From positions 3,060-67,059 of the forward strand of contig CAKUKE010000013.1 of NCBI GenBank assembly GCA_934662505.1: 64,000 bases of DNA. The letters run 5' to 3'. Made by a program: the position numbers and the translations under genes. Below are positions 16,996 to 25,827 of the stretch, in pieces. Positions within the stretch are counted from its first letter, which is position 1, and the number at the start of each line of letters is the position of its first letter. This DNA comes from an uncultured Clostridia bacterium. GTDB taxonomy: Bacteria; Bacillota; Clostridia; Christensenellales; Aristaeellaceae. The notes below the pieces were generated by a model. The model was given only the letters and a program-made list of their open reading frames with translations, ran no database searches and had not been told where the DNA came from.

Positions 16996-18378
16996 ATGGA
17001 AAAAAGTTGGATGCAGAATGAGTTTACCGGCAAAAGGGTGCTGGTAGCGGGCATGGCGCGCAGCGGCGTGGCGGCGGCAAAACTGGCCGTCGCCTCCGGG
17101 GCGCAGGTGACCGTGACCGATCGGAAAAGTGCGGAGGCGCTGGGGGATGCGCTGCGTGAACTGGACGCGCTGCCCATCCGCCGGATGCTGGGCGTAGACA
17201 CGGAAGAAGCGCTGGGGGACGCGCAGGTGCTCGTTCTCAGCCCCGGTATTCCGTCGGATACGCCTTTTGTCGTTCATGCCCGTGAAAAGGGCATGGAAGT
17301 GGTGGGGGAACTGGAATTTGCCGCACGGGTCAATCAGAACCTGCTGTTGGCAGTGACGGGCACCAATGGGAAAACGACCACGGTGACGCTGCTGGGTCGC
17401 ATTTTTGAAAATGCAGGACGGCGCGTGCATGTGGCGGGCAACATTGGCTACCCCCTGTCCGCAGCGGTCATGGACAGCAAAAAGGGCGATGTGATGGTGG
17501 CGGAGGTCTCTTCTTTCCAGCTGGAGACTACGGAGCGCTTTCATCCCCGGGCGGCGGCGGTGCTCAATGTGACGGAGGATCACCTGAACCGTCACGGCAC
17601 CATGGAAAAATATACGGCGCTCAAGCGGCACGTGTTCGACGCCCAGCATGAAGGGGACGTGGCGGTGCTCAATTACGACGACCCGGCCTGCCGGGCGATG
17701 GCGGCGGGGCTGAAGGGCAGCGTGGCTTTTTTCTCCCGCCTGCAGACGGTCGACGGCGGGGCTTTCCTTCGGGACGGTCGGGTGATGATCCGCTGGCAGG
17801 GGGAAGAAAAGGCTGTGTGCGACGCGGCGGAGATCTATATCCCCGGCCCTCACAACCTGGAAAACGCCATGGCAGCGGCGCTGATGGCCTATGTGTGCGG
17901 TGTGCCTGCGCCGGTCATCCGGCATACCCTGCGCACGTTTAAGGGCGTGGAGCACCGCATTGAGTTTGTCCGGGAGAAGGACGGCGTGCGCTATGTGAAC
18001 GACAGCAAGGCGACCAATGTGGACAGCACCCTCAAGGCTATGGCGTCCATGACTGCGCCTACCGTGCTGCTGCTGGGCGGCTTTGACAAGCATGTGTCGT
18101 TTGCGGGGCTGGCTGCGGCGGTGGCCGAAAACAGATGGATCGACCACTGCGTCATTCTGGGACAGACGGGCGACCAGATCGAGGCGGCGCTGAAGGCGGC
18201 GGGCTACGACCGGATCACCCGGGCGGAGGATCTGGCGCAGGCGGTGCACCTGGCGCGGGGGCTGGCGAAAAAGGGCGGCACGGTGCTTCTGTCGCCGGCT
18301 TGCGCGTCCTTTGACATGTTTACAGGGTTCGAGCAGCGGGGCGAGGTGTTCAAGAGCATCGTCAACGGTCTGACATAA
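16996..18378 (+). CDS. murD: UDP-MurNAc-L-alanine: D-glutamate ligase
   Basis: Cytoplasmic Mur ligase adding D-Glu, 460 residues. It begins with a Rossmann-like domain (GKRVLVAGMARSGVAAAK), has the ATP-binding GTNGKTTT near 120, the central-domain NVTEDHLNRHG, and the C-terminal domain with DSKATN and SPACASFD. A near-consensus AAGGCGG lies before the ATG. Gene order mraY-murD-ftsW is standard. Nothing unusual in the sequence. Confidence 0.97.
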   Translation: MEKSWMQNEFTGKRVLVAGMARSGVAAAKLAVASGAQVTVTDRKSAEALGDALRELDALPIRRMLGVDTEEALGDAQVLVLSPGIPSDTPFVVHAREKGMEVVGELEFAARVNQNLLLAVTGTNGKTTTVTLLGRIFENAGRRVHVAGNIGYPLSAAVMDSKKGDVMVAEVSSFQLETTERFHPRAAAVLNVTEDHLNRHGTMEKYTALKRHVFDAQHEGDVAVLNYDDPACRAMAAGLKGSVAFFSRLQTVDGGAFLRDGRVMIRWQGEEKAVCDAAEIYIPGPHNLENAMAAALMAYVCGVPAPVIRHTLRTFKGVEHRIEFVREKDGVRYVNDSKATNVDSTLKAMASMTAPTVLLLGGFDKHVSFAGLAAAVAENRWIDHCVILGQTGDQIEAALKAAGYDRITRAEDLAQAVHLARGLAKKGGTVLLSPACASFDMFTGFEQRGEVFKSIVNGLT

Positions 18379-18423
18379 GGGCTGTGCCCGGGCGGACGGG
18401 CGGAAAGGAGCAGGCAGGCGAAC

Positions 18424-19566
18424 ATGCAGGGCGTCGGGGACGCACGGACGCAAAAGCCGCAGGCCGTCAGGAGGCCGCCGGATAAGGCACTGATGACGAT
18501 CATGGCGCTGCTGGTGATGGCGGGACTGACCACGCTGTTCAGCGCCACCTATTACGCGGCGTCCGCGCAGGATCCGCTGTCTGAAATGAAAAAGCAGTTT
18601 CTCGGCCTTGCGCTGGGACTTTGCGGCATGTGGGCGACCATGCGCATCCCCTACGGGTTCTGGTCGCGCAGGAGGGTGGTTTTGTCCCTGACCGGGGGGA
18701 GCGTATTGCTCCTTGTGGCGGTGCTCATTCCGGGCGTGGGGCGAAACATCAACGGTTCCCGGCGCTGGCTGGGGGTCGGCAGCCTGTCCTTTCAGCCCAG
18801 CGAGCTGGCCAAGTATGCGGCGGTGCTGTTTCTGGCGCTGGCGCTGAGCGGCCGGCAGAAAAAAATGGGCAGCCTGATAAAGGGCATCGTCCCCCTGCTG
18901 ATTTTGCCGGGCGTCATGTTTCTGCTCATTCTGGAACAGCCGAATCTGTCCACGGCGGGCACCATCGTCATCGTCAGTGTGCTGATGATCCTGCTGGCGG
19001 GCGCAAAATGGAAGCACATGGCGCTTCTGGGCGCATCCGGCGCGGCGCTGTTTGCCTATTATGCATGGAGCGAGCCCTATCGCCGGGAACGCCTTTTGTC
19101 CTTCATGAATCCGTTTGCCAAGATGAGCGACGAGGGGTATCAATTGTCCCAGTCCCTGATCGCCTTCGGCTCGGGCGGCCTGTTCGGCATGGGGCTGGGG
19201 CAGGGACGGCAGAAGTTTTCCTACCTTCCCTATCCGGAAAGCGACTTCATTTTCGCCATTGTGGGCGAGGACTTCGGTCTGATCGGCTGTTTGGCGGTCA
19301 TCGGTCTGTTTGCGGCGTTTATGCTGGCTGGACTGCGGATCGCCGTTCATTGCCCGGATCTGTTCGGCTGCCTGCTGGCGGCGGGCATCGTGGGCGTGGT
19401 GTCCGTGCAGGCGTTCATCAACATGGGCGTGGTAGTGGGCATTCTGCCGACTACGGGGCTCCCTCTCCCGTTTTTCAGCGCGGGGGGCACGTCGCTGTCC
19501 ATGACCCTGACGGCCATGGGCGTGGTGCTGAACGTCAGCCGCTATGCGACAAGTACCCTTGCATAA
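18424..19566 (+). CDS. ftsW: FtsW/SpoVE, SEDS-family peptidoglycan glycosyltransferase
   Basis: Polytopic membrane protein that polymerises lipid II at the septum with its partner class B penicillin-binding protein. It is 380 residues with about ten membrane segments. SEDS signatures include NGSRRWLGVG, FQPSELAKYA, ESDFIFAIVGEDFG and the C-terminal GLPLPFFSAGGTS. A short basic N-terminal tail precedes the first membrane helix. Its position could equally suit SpoVE, the sporulation paralogue; the sequence alone does not decide. murG, usually next, is missing, and murA follows behind a hairpin. Confidence 0.96.
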   Translation: MQGVGDARTQKPQAVRRPPDKALMTIMALLVMAGLTTLFSATYYAASAQDPLSEMKKQFLGLALGLCGMWATMRIPYGFWSRRRVVLSLTGGSVLLLVAVLIPGVGRNINGSRRWLGVGSLSFQPSELAKYAAVLFLALALSGRQKKMGSLIKGIVPLLILPGVMFLLILEQPNLSTAGTIVIVSVLMILLAGAKWKHMALLGASGAALFAYYAWSEPYRRERLLSFMNPFAKMSDEGYQLSQSLIAFGSGGLFGMGLGQGRQKFSYLPYPESDFIFAIVGEDFGLIGCLAVIGLFAAFMLAGLRIAVHCPDLFGCLLAAGIVGVVSVQAFINMGVVVGILPTTGLPLPFFSAGGTSLSMTLTAMGVVLNVSRYATSTLA

Positions 19567-19573
19567 ACGTCCG

Positions 19574-19627
19574 CACCTTCCTTTTTCTTCAGACATAGCA
19601 TGTAAGCAATTGGGAAAAAGGAAGGTG
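19574..19627 (+). promoter_or_regulatory. Perfect 14-bp stem burying the murA ribosome-binding site
   Basis: Bases 19574-19587 pair without mismatch to 19614-19627, with a 26-base loop. The 3' arm contains GGAAGGTG, the best ribosome-binding sequence for the murA ATG at 19633. No T run follows it, so it looks like a translation-level control rather than a terminator. Confidence 0.6.
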
Positions 19628-19632
19628 AAGGC

Positions 19633-20889
19633 ATGGAGCGGTTCGTCATTTGCGGCGGTCGTCCCCTGTGCGGGCAGGTGAAGACCCCGGCGGCCAAGAA
19701 CGCCGTGCTGCCTGTTCTGGCCGCGTCTGTTCTGACGGAGGAAAAAGTCGTTCTGCAGGGCGTGAGCGATCTGACGGATATCCGGGATATGTGCGAAATG
19801 TTGCGCCGGCTGGGCGGAACGGCCCTGCGCGAGGGGGAGACCCTGCACCTGTGCTGTGCGGGCGTGGAAGACGAGAGGCTGCCGGAGGAACTGACCAAGA
19901 AGATACGATCCTCCATTTTCCTGCTGGGTCCCATGCTGGCGCGTCGCCGCCGGGCGACGGTGACCTGTCCGGGAGGGTGCGAGATCGGGCTGCGGCCCAT
20001 TGATCTGCACCTGAAGGGGCTGGGTATGCTGGGCGTACATATCTGCGAGCGGGGCGGCGCGCTGCAGTGCGACGGCAGCGACATGCGCGCCGGCAACGTG
20101 TATCTGGATTATCCCAGCGTGGGCGCGACGGAAAACGTCATGATGGCGGCGGTGCTTCTGCCCGGACGCACCACGCTGCACAATGCCGCCCGGGAGCCGG
20201 AAATACAGGATCTGGCGCGGTTTTTGCGCGCCATGGGCGCCCGCGTGGACGGCGAGGGCACCCAGTGCATCGTCATAGAGGGCGTGGAGCGGCTGCACGG
20301 TACCGTCTACCGCCCCATTCCGGATCGGATATGGGCGGGAACGCTTCTGTGCGCGGCGGCCATCACGGGCGGAGATATTGGCTGTCAGGGCGCACGGGCG
20401 GAGGATATGGTGCCCATTGCGGCGAAGCTGTCGGAAATGGGGTGCCGGGTGACGGAAACGGAGGACGCTGTAGCGCTCCGGGCGGAAGAGCCGCTTCGGG
20501 CGCTGAGCGATTTGCAGACGCAGCCGCATCCGGGCTTCCCGACGGATATGCAGTCCCAGCTGATGGCGCTGTGCGCGGTAGCGCGGGGAACCAGCGTCAT
20601 TACGGAAAACGTGTTTGAAAACCGTTTTGGCCACGCGGGCGACCTGAACGCCATGGGCGCGCATATCCGCATCAGCGGGCGGACGGCCATTGTCCGGGGC
20701 GTGGGACGGCTGCACGGCGCACGGGTCGCCGCACGGGATTTGAGGGGCGGGGCGGCGCTCGTGCTGGCCGGTCTGGCGGCGCAGGGCGAAACGCTGGTTG
20801 AAAACGTCGGGCTCATTGACCGCGGATACTGCCGGCTGGAGGAAACACTCCGCGCGCTGGGTGCAGAAATATACCGCGAGCACGTCTGA
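19633..20889 (+). CDS. murA: UDP-GlcNAc 1-carboxyvinyltransferase
   Basis: First committed step of peptidoglycan synthesis: enolpyruvyl transfer from phosphoenolpyruvate to UDP-GlcNAc. It is 418 residues, the usual length. The UDP-GlcNAc-binding Lys-Asn pair is in TPAAKNAVLP. The catalytic loop carries Cys116 (CPGGCEIG), the residue alkylated by fosfomycin, so the enzyme is of the sensitive Cys type. It sits inside the division cluster, where murG is usual. Its ribosome-binding site lies in a perfect hairpin. The gene directly abuts divIB. Confidence 0.96.
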   Translation: MERFVICGGRPLCGQVKTPAAKNAVLPVLAASVLTEEKVVLQGVSDLTDIRDMCEMLRRLGGTALREGETLHLCCAGVEDERLPEELTKKIRSSIFLLGPMLARRRRATVTCPGGCEIGLRPIDLHLKGLGMLGVHICERGGALQCDGSDMRAGNVYLDYPSVGATENVMMAAVLLPGRTTLHNAAREPEIQDLARFLRAMGARVDGEGTQCIVIEGVERLHGTVYRPIPDRIWAGTLLCAAAITGGDIGCQGARAEDMVPIAAKLSEMGCRVTETEDAVALRAEEPLRALSDLQTQPHPGFPTDMQSQLMALCAVARGTSVITENVFENRFGHAGDLNAMGAHIRISGRTAIVRGVGRLHGARVAARDLRGGAALVLAGLAAQGETLVENVGLIDRGYCRLEETLRALGAEIYREHV

Positions 20890-20910
20890 ATGGAAAACAG
20901 GAGGAGAAAC

Positions 20911-21693
20911 ATGCAGGAAAACCCCGACAGAATCAGCGGCGTGCCCGCCGGTGCGCCGTCTGCCCCCAGAAAACGCGGGGTCGGCACAGTGGTGCTGACC
21001 CTTATTCTGCTGCTGGCGGCCTGCGCGCTTGTCAACGCCACCCTGCTGCAGATCACCACCGTGACGGTGATCGGCAACCGTCAGGTGAGCCGGGAGCAGG
21101 TCATTGCCCGCTCGGGGCTGGACGGCCGGGTCGGCTATCTGAACGTCAGCGAGGAAAGCATCGCCCGGGGCATCAACAGCGATCCGTATCTGGTGTTTGA
21201 ACGGCTGGAAAAGGAATTTCCCAACCGTCTGATCATCTACGTGCGGGAACGCACCCCGGCGGCCAATCTGGTCATGATGAGCAATCAGTTCATTCTGGAC
21301 GAGGAAGGCTTCGTACTGGAAAAGACGGAGGAACAGAACCTTGGCAATGGGCTGATCAACGTGACGGGCATGAAGGTCAGGCACATGGAGGTTGGGGAGG
21401 AAATTCAGACCGTCAGCGCAAGTCAGATGGACGCCTACCGCACGGTCATGGCGGAGATCGTGCTGCAGAACTGCGGCGGAACATTGTCTGAATTGAACGT
21501 GTCGGATGTGGATAACCTGTATTTGGTAACGGTGGACGGCTGCACCGTCAAGCTGGGCACGGCGGAGGACATACGGGGCAAGCTTCTGACGGTGCGGGGT
21601 GTGAAGCGTTATCTGGACGAAAACGGGTATGCGCCGGGCGCGCTGGATGCGACCCAGCCCGGTTATGCCACCTATACGCCGCCGGAACTGTAA
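20911..21693 (+). CDS. divIB: DivIB/FtsQ-like division protein
   Basis: Bitopic membrane protein of the divisome, 260 residues. A Pro/Arg-rich cytoplasmic tail (1-25) precedes one membrane helix (about 28-48), then a POTRA domain beginning ITTVTVIGNRQVSREQVI and the FtsQ beta domain. The ATG at 20911 has AGGAGG six bases upstream; an in-frame ATG at 20890, directly after the murA stop, is less likely. The order murA-divIB is seen in several Bacillota. The C-terminal tail ends in a Pro-rich stretch. Confidence 0.92.
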   Translation: MQENPDRISGVPAGAPSAPRKRGVGTVVLTLILLLAACALVNATLLQITTVTVIGNRQVSREQVIARSGLDGRVGYLNVSEESIARGINSDPYLVFERLEKEFPNRLIIYVRERTPAANLVMMSNQFILDEEGFVLEKTEEQNLGNGLINVTGMKVRHMEVGEEIQTVSASQMDAYRTVMAEIVLQNCGGTLSELNVSDVDNLYLVTVDGCTVKLGTAEDIRGKLLTVRGVKRYLDENGYAPGALDATQPGYATYTPPEL

Positions 21694-21752
21694 AAGAATG
21701 GCAAAAGGGCGGGCAAAGCGATAAAAAAGTGAAACTTTTTCAGGATTTGCCC

Positions 21753-21781
21753 TTGCCAAAATATCACAAAAAGGTTACAAT
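21753..21781 (+). promoter_or_regulatory. Sigma-A promoter for ftsA-ftsZ
   Basis: TTGCCA (21753-21758), 17-bp spacer, TACAAT (21776-21781), in the 200-bp gap after divIB. A weak AT-rich hairpin (21724-21740) lies upstream, and a GGGGT/ACCCC hairpin (21852-21868) lies in the leader. Confidence 0.65.
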
Positions 21782-21893
21782 AAAGTGACCGAATAGAATT
21801 TGGCGCTTTCGGCATGCGTGCGGTTGCCCAATGAGTTCGGTGGTGTTGCGCGGGGTCAGGCAAACCCCCTGTCGGACGGGAGTTGATGGACGG

Positions 21894-23069
21894 ATGAAAA
21901 CAACAGTGGCCGCAGTGGATTTCGGCACGAGCAAAATCGTGGCGCTGGTCGCGGAGACCAGCGGCCGCCAGCGGTGCGATATTGTCGGCGCGGGTATTTC
22001 TACCTACGACGGCTTCATGGATGGAAACTGGAACACCCCCGATCAGGTGGGGCAGGCAATTGCTGCCGCGCTGCATGAGGCGGAGGTGCAGTCCCGGGTT
22101 CGTATCCGCGAGGTGAACGTGGGCGTGCCCAGCGCCTTTTCCACTGTGCAGACGGTGGAGGTCAAGGTGGATCTGCAGGGCGCGGATCCCCGGGTGACCG
22201 CACGGGACATAAACGATCTGTTTGAGAAAGCCAACGAGCAGCTGGGTCAGGTGCGGGGAAGCGTCATTCACCGCAGCCCCGCTTGGTTTGTGGTGGACGA
22301 TGGGAAAAAGACGCTGGAACCCATGGGCATGCGGGGCTATGAGCTTCGCGCGCAGGTGTCCTTCGTCATTGCCGACGCCTTCTTTCTGGAGGATGTGACC
22401 GAACGCTTCCGCGGACTGGGCGTGACGGTGAACGGGTTTTTCTCTACCCCCACCGGACAGGCCATGCTCTTTATTGCGGATGAGGAGCGGGATCGTACCG
22501 CCGTGCTGGTGGACATGGGTTACCTGAACACGGAAGTGATGACCGTGGAGGGCGACGCGCTCACGTCGCTCAAGACCATTCCCATGGGCGGCGGCAATAT
22601 CGCGGCGGATATGGCCTACGGGCTGGAGATCCCGCTGCAGAGCGCCGAGCAGATCAAGCGCGCCTACACCTTCGGCATTTCGGCGGGGCAGAGCTCCTTT
22701 GACGCGACGGACAAAAACGGTTCGCCCGTCACCCTTTCCCGCGAAAAGGTGGAGCAGGTGCTGGAGCCCAGGGCAGAGGAGATCTGCGAGGCGGTGCGCG
22801 ATGCGGTGAAGGAAAGCGGCGTGAAGCTGAGCAACTGGTCGCCGGTATACCTGACCGGCGGCGGAATGGCCATCAACCGGGGCGGACGGGAATATCTGGC
22901 TGCCAAGCTGGGACGCACGGTGCGCGAGCTGCCCCGCAAGGCGGTCAAGCTGTCCAGCCCGGCCTATTCCAGCGCGCTGGGGCTGCTCGATCTGGTGATC
23001 GATACCATTTCCAATGCCAACACTACCGGCGGCATGGGCGGTTTTTTCCGCAGCCTGTTCGGTAACTGA
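21894..23069 (+). CDS. ftsA: FtsA-like divisome protein
   Basis: Actin-fold ATPase that tethers FtsZ to the membrane. It is 391 residues from the ATG at 21894, where the fold begins (AAVDFGTSKIVALVAE). The ASKHA nucleotide motifs are visible: phosphate-1, phosphate-2 (VLVDMGYLNTEV) and adenosine motif YLTGGGMAI. The C terminus ends in GGFFRSLFGN, a short amphipathic segment like FtsA's membrane-targeting helix. The divergent middle region makes it less typical than Bacillus FtsA, but adjacency to ftsZ supports the role. It has its own promoter. Confidence 0.9.
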   Translation: MKTTVAAVDFGTSKIVALVAETSGRQRCDIVGAGISTYDGFMDGNWNTPDQVGQAIAAALHEAEVQSRVRIREVNVGVPSAFSTVQTVEVKVDLQGADPRVTARDINDLFEKANEQLGQVRGSVIHRSPAWFVVDDGKKTLEPMGMRGYELRAQVSFVIADAFFLEDVTERFRGLGVTVNGFFSTPTGQAMLFIADEERDRTAVLVDMGYLNTEVMTVEGDALTSLKTIPMGGGNIAADMAYGLEIPLQSAEQIKRAYTFGISAGQSSFDATDKNGSPVTLSREKVEQVLEPRAEEICEAVRDAVKESGVKLSNWSPVYLTGGGMAINRGGREYLAAKLGRTVRELPRKAVKLSSPAYSSALGLLDLVIDTISNANTTGGMGGFFRSLFGN

Positions 23070-23098
23070 CAGAATAAAGATTAGGGGGACGAAATACC

Positions 23099-24535
23099 AT
23101 GCCGTTTGAAGTTCAGCAGGTAGGCGATGTGTCCAACGCCTCCATCAAGGTTGTCGGCTGCGGCGGCGGCGGCACAAACGCCGTGAACCGCATGGTGCAG
23201 GCCGGCCTCAAGGGCGTTGAGTTTATCGCCGTCAATACGGATCGTCAGGCGCTGGCGCTTTCGCAGGCCGAGGTCAAGATCCAGATCGGCGAAAAGCTGA
23301 CCAAGGGTCTGGGCGCCGGTGCGGTGCCTGACGTGGGTCGCCGGGCGGCGGAAGAAAGCCGTGAGGAGATCGCGCAGGCGCTCAAGGGCGCGGATCTGGT
23401 TTTTGTGACGGCCGGCATGGGCGGCGGCACCGGTACCGGCGCGGCGCCTATCGTGGCCGAGGTGGCGCGGGAAAACAACTGCCTGACCATTGCGGTGGTG
23501 ACCAAGCCTTTTGCCTTTGAAGGCAAGCAGCGTATGAAGAACGCCGAAATCGGCATTAACGAACTGAAGCAGAACGTGGATACGCTGGTGGTCATTCCCA
23601 ACGACCGTCTGCTGCAGGTGGTCAGCAAGGGCACGACCATGCTGGAAGCCTTCCGCATCGCCGACGATGTGCTCCGTCAGGGCATTCAGGGCATTTCCGA
23701 CCTGATCTCTCAGCCCGCCATGATCAATCTGGACTTTGCGGACGTGAAGACGGTCATGGAAAGCGGCGGTATGGCGCACATGGGCATCGGTGTGGGCAAG
23801 GGCGAGACCAAGACGGTGGACGCGGCCAAGAACGCCATTGCCAGCCCCCTGCTGGAAACCAAAATTGACGGCGCCCGGGCGGTGCTCATCAGTGTGACCG
23901 GCGGCAAGGATCTGAGCATCATGGATGTGAACGAGGCTGCCAATCTGGTGATGGAAAGCGCCGACAGCGAGGCGAACATCATTTTCGGCGCGGGCATCGA
24001 TGAAAGCATGGAAGATGAGGTGCGCATCACCGTCATCGCCACCGGGTTTGAGAAAACGCCTTTCCCCACCAAGGAACCCCGCAAAAAGGCCGGCGCATCC
24101 GTGCCCTATGGCGCGGCGGTGCCCTCCTATAATCCTTATGAAAACCGTGCCCGTGCCGAGGGCGTGGGAGAGGACGGCGCCTTTGATGCGCCCGCGCCCG
24201 CCACGTACGAAGGCGACGGCGCGTTCTTCCCCGGCGGCGCGCGGCCTGTGGTGCCTCCCCGTGCGGCAGGCGGGTTCCAGCCGCCTTACGGTGCGGCGGC
24301 GCCTCAGCCCTACGGGCAGACCATGCCCCAGTATGCGCCTGCGGGACAGCCCTACGGCGCCGTTCCCGGTGCGTATCAGCAGCCTGCGCCCTATCAGCAG
24401 CCTGCGCCCTATCAGCAGCCCGCGCTTTATCAGCCCGGTTATCAGCCGGCGGCTGCCCCTCAGGCGCCTGCGGCCAGCGATAAGGACGATCTGGGCGTAC
24501 CTACCTTCCTGCGCAAGGCGGCCAAGAAGGATTGA
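23099..24535 (+). CDS. ftsZ: Cell division GTPase FtsZ
   Basis: Tubulin homologue that forms the Z ring, 478 residues, somewhat long because of its linker. The GTP-binding tubulin signature GGGTGTGAAP is near 107-116, and the T7 loop region is NLDFADVKTVM. After residue 325 a disordered Pro/Gln/Tyr/Gly-rich linker of about 135 residues contains three near-perfect YQQPAP repeats. The conserved C-terminal peptide DDLGVPTFLRK, which binds FtsA and other partners, is followed by a basic tail. GGGGG precedes the ATG. A strong terminator closes the operon. Confidence 0.98.
   Translation: MPFEVQQVGDVSNASIKVVGCGGGGTNAVNRMVQAGLKGVEFIAVNTDRQALALSQAEVKIQIGEKLTKGLGAGAVPDVGRRAAEESREEIAQALKGADLVFVTAGMGGGTGTGAAPIVAEVARENNCLTIAVVTKPFAFEGKQRMKNAEIGINELKQNVDTLVVIPNDRLLQVVSKGTTMLEAFRIADDVLRQGIQGISDLISQPAMINLDFADVKTVMESGGMAHMGIGVGKGETKTVDAAKNAIASPLLETKIDGARAVLISVTGGKDLSIMDVNEAANLVMESADSEANIIFGAGIDESMEDEVRITVIATGFEKTPFPTKEPRKKAGASVPYGAAVPSYNPYENRARAEGVGEDGAFDAPAPATYEGDGAFFPGGARPVVPPRAAGGFQPPYGAAAPQPYGQTMPQYAPAGQPYGAVPGAYQQPAPYQQPAPYQQPALYQPGYQPAAAPQAPAASDKDDLGVPTFLRKAAKKD
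24374..24427 (+). repeat. Three 18-bp tandem repeats in the ftsZ linker
   Basis: Units at 24374, 24392 and 24410; the first two are identical and the third differs at a few bases. They encode YQQPAP/YQQPAL and are likely to vary in copy number between strains. Confidence 0.9.
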
Positions 24536-24554
24536 TCGAGCGATTGCATTCCAG

Positions 24555-24584
24555 AACCGACCGTTTTTGCGGTCGGTTTTTTTA
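24555..24584 (+). terminator. Intrinsic terminator after ftsZ
   Basis: AACCGACC stem (24555-24562 with 24571-24578), a short loop, and seven Ts. Confidence 0.9.
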
Positions 24585-24600
24585 ACGGGAAAGGAAACAT

Positions 24601-25758
24601 ATGACGGAAGAAGTGGAACTGACGCTGGCGGCGTGGGAAGCTATGGAGAAGCGGAATGCAACGCTGGTCGATCTGCGGGATGCGGCCGCGCGGGCGTACG
24701 GCATGCTGCCCGGTGCTGTGGCGCTGTCGCCTGCGGAGACGGATGAAATGGCGGAACAGTGGCGGGATGGCCGCACGGTGGTGCTCTACTGCGCGCGGGG
24801 GCAGATCAGTCTGGACAAGGCGGAGGAACTGCGGGGACAAGGCGTGCGCGCCTTCAGTCTGGCGGAGGGCTATGCAGGGTACCTCCGGGCGGAGATGCAG
24901 CGTCAGGATATTCTGCAGCGCAGAGAAAAAATCGAGGAAGGGCTGCGCAAAACCTATCACGAGCGCCTTTTTTCCAAATTTGCCCGAGCGGTCAAAACGT
25001 ATCAGCTGGTGCAGCCGGGCGACAGGATCGCCGTGTGCATTTCCGGCGGCAAGGATTCCATGTTGATGGCAAAGCTGTTTCAGGAACTGCAGCGGCATCG
25101 GAAGTGCCCGTTTGAGCTGACTTATCTGGTGATGGATCCGGGCTACAGCGCCATCAACCGGGAAGTGATCGAGCACAACGCCCGGCTGCTGGGCATTCCT
25201 GTGGCCGTGTTTGAAACGGATATTTTCGACGTGGTGTACGGAGAAGAAAAGAACCCCTGCTATCTGTGCGCACGGATGCGCAGGGGGCATCTGTACAGCC
25301 GGGCGAAGGAACTGGGGTGCAATAAAATCGCGTTGGGGCACCACTATGACGACGTGATCGAAACGACCCTGATGGGCATGCTCTACGGCGGGCAGGTGCA
25401 GACCATGATGCCCAAGCTGCACAGCAGGAATTTTCCGGGCATGGAGCTGATACGGCCCATGTACCTCATCCGCGAAAAGGACATCATTTCCTGGCGGGAT
25501 GCGAACGACCTTCATTTCATCCAGTGCGCATGCCGCTTTACTGATACCTGCACCACCTGCGACCCGGACGGGCGGACGGCTTCCAAGCGAATGGAGATCA
25601 AACGGCTGATTGCCGATATGAAAAAGGCGAACCCGGACGTGGAGGCGCGCATTTTTCACAGCATGGAGAACGTGTGTCTGGATACGGTCATCGGCTATAA
25701 GGAAAAGGGCGCATATCATTCTTTTCTGGATACATATGATGAAGCTGCACGCTCCTGA
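24601..25758 (+). CDS. Rhodanese-TtcA-like fusion, tRNA sulfur-transfer protein
   Basis: A 385-residue fusion. Residues 1-100 form a rhodanese domain with Cys64 in YCARGQIS, positioned to carry persulfide sulfur. A short linker leads to a PP-loop ATPase domain with SGGKDS at 148-153. Two Cys clusters follow: NPCYLC (Cys220, Cys223) and a C-terminal CACRFTDTCTTC. TtcA enzymes adenylate tRNA and insert sulfur to make 2-thiocytidine using Cys-bound iron-sulfur clusters. Fusion to a rhodanese would supply sulfur in the same protein. The exact tRNA position modified is not proven. AAAGGAAAC lies before the ATG. It stands alone between two strong hairpins. Confidence 0.88.
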   Translation: MTEEVELTLAAWEAMEKRNATLVDLRDAAARAYGMLPGAVALSPAETDEMAEQWRDGRTVVLYCARGQISLDKAEELRGQGVRAFSLAEGYAGYLRAEMQRQDILQRREKIEEGLRKTYHERLFSKFARAVKTYQLVQPGDRIAVCISGGKDSMLMAKLFQELQRHRKCPFELTYLVMDPGYSAINREVIEHNARLLGIPVAVFETDIFDVVYGEEKNPCYLCARMRRGHLYSRAKELGCNKIALGHHYDDVIETTLMGMLYGGQVQTMMPKLHSRNFPGMELIRPMYLIREKDIISWRDANDLHFIQCACRFTDTCTTCDPDGRTASKRMEIKRLIADMKKANPDVEARIFHSMENVCLDTVIGYKEKGAYHSFLDTYDEAARS

Positions 25759-25797
25759 ACGTGTAACAGTTGTAAAATCAACGTTTATCACTCCTTT

Positions 25798-25827
25798 GAC
25801 GGCCTTGTCAAGTTGACAATGGCCGTC
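25798..25827. terminator. Long inverted repeat: terminator and possible operator
   Basis: GACGGCC (25798-25804) pairs with GGCCGTC (25821-25827), and inside it TTGTCAA-G-TTGACAA is a perfect palindrome (25805-25819). It is followed by TTTC, a weak T run. The inner palindrome contains the -35 box of the next gene. Confidence 0.55.

Noticed and set aside
16522..21759. A 1745-codon open frame on the minus strand across the division cluster
   Set aside because: It lies opposite mraY, murD, ftsW, murA and divIB, which are certain genes. Long antisense frames arise here from high GC at third codon positions; it has no domain logic or ribosome-binding site.
24374..24427. CRISPR-like short repeats
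   Set aside because: The three 18-bp units are contiguous, in frame, and encode the FtsZ linker; no spacers exist.
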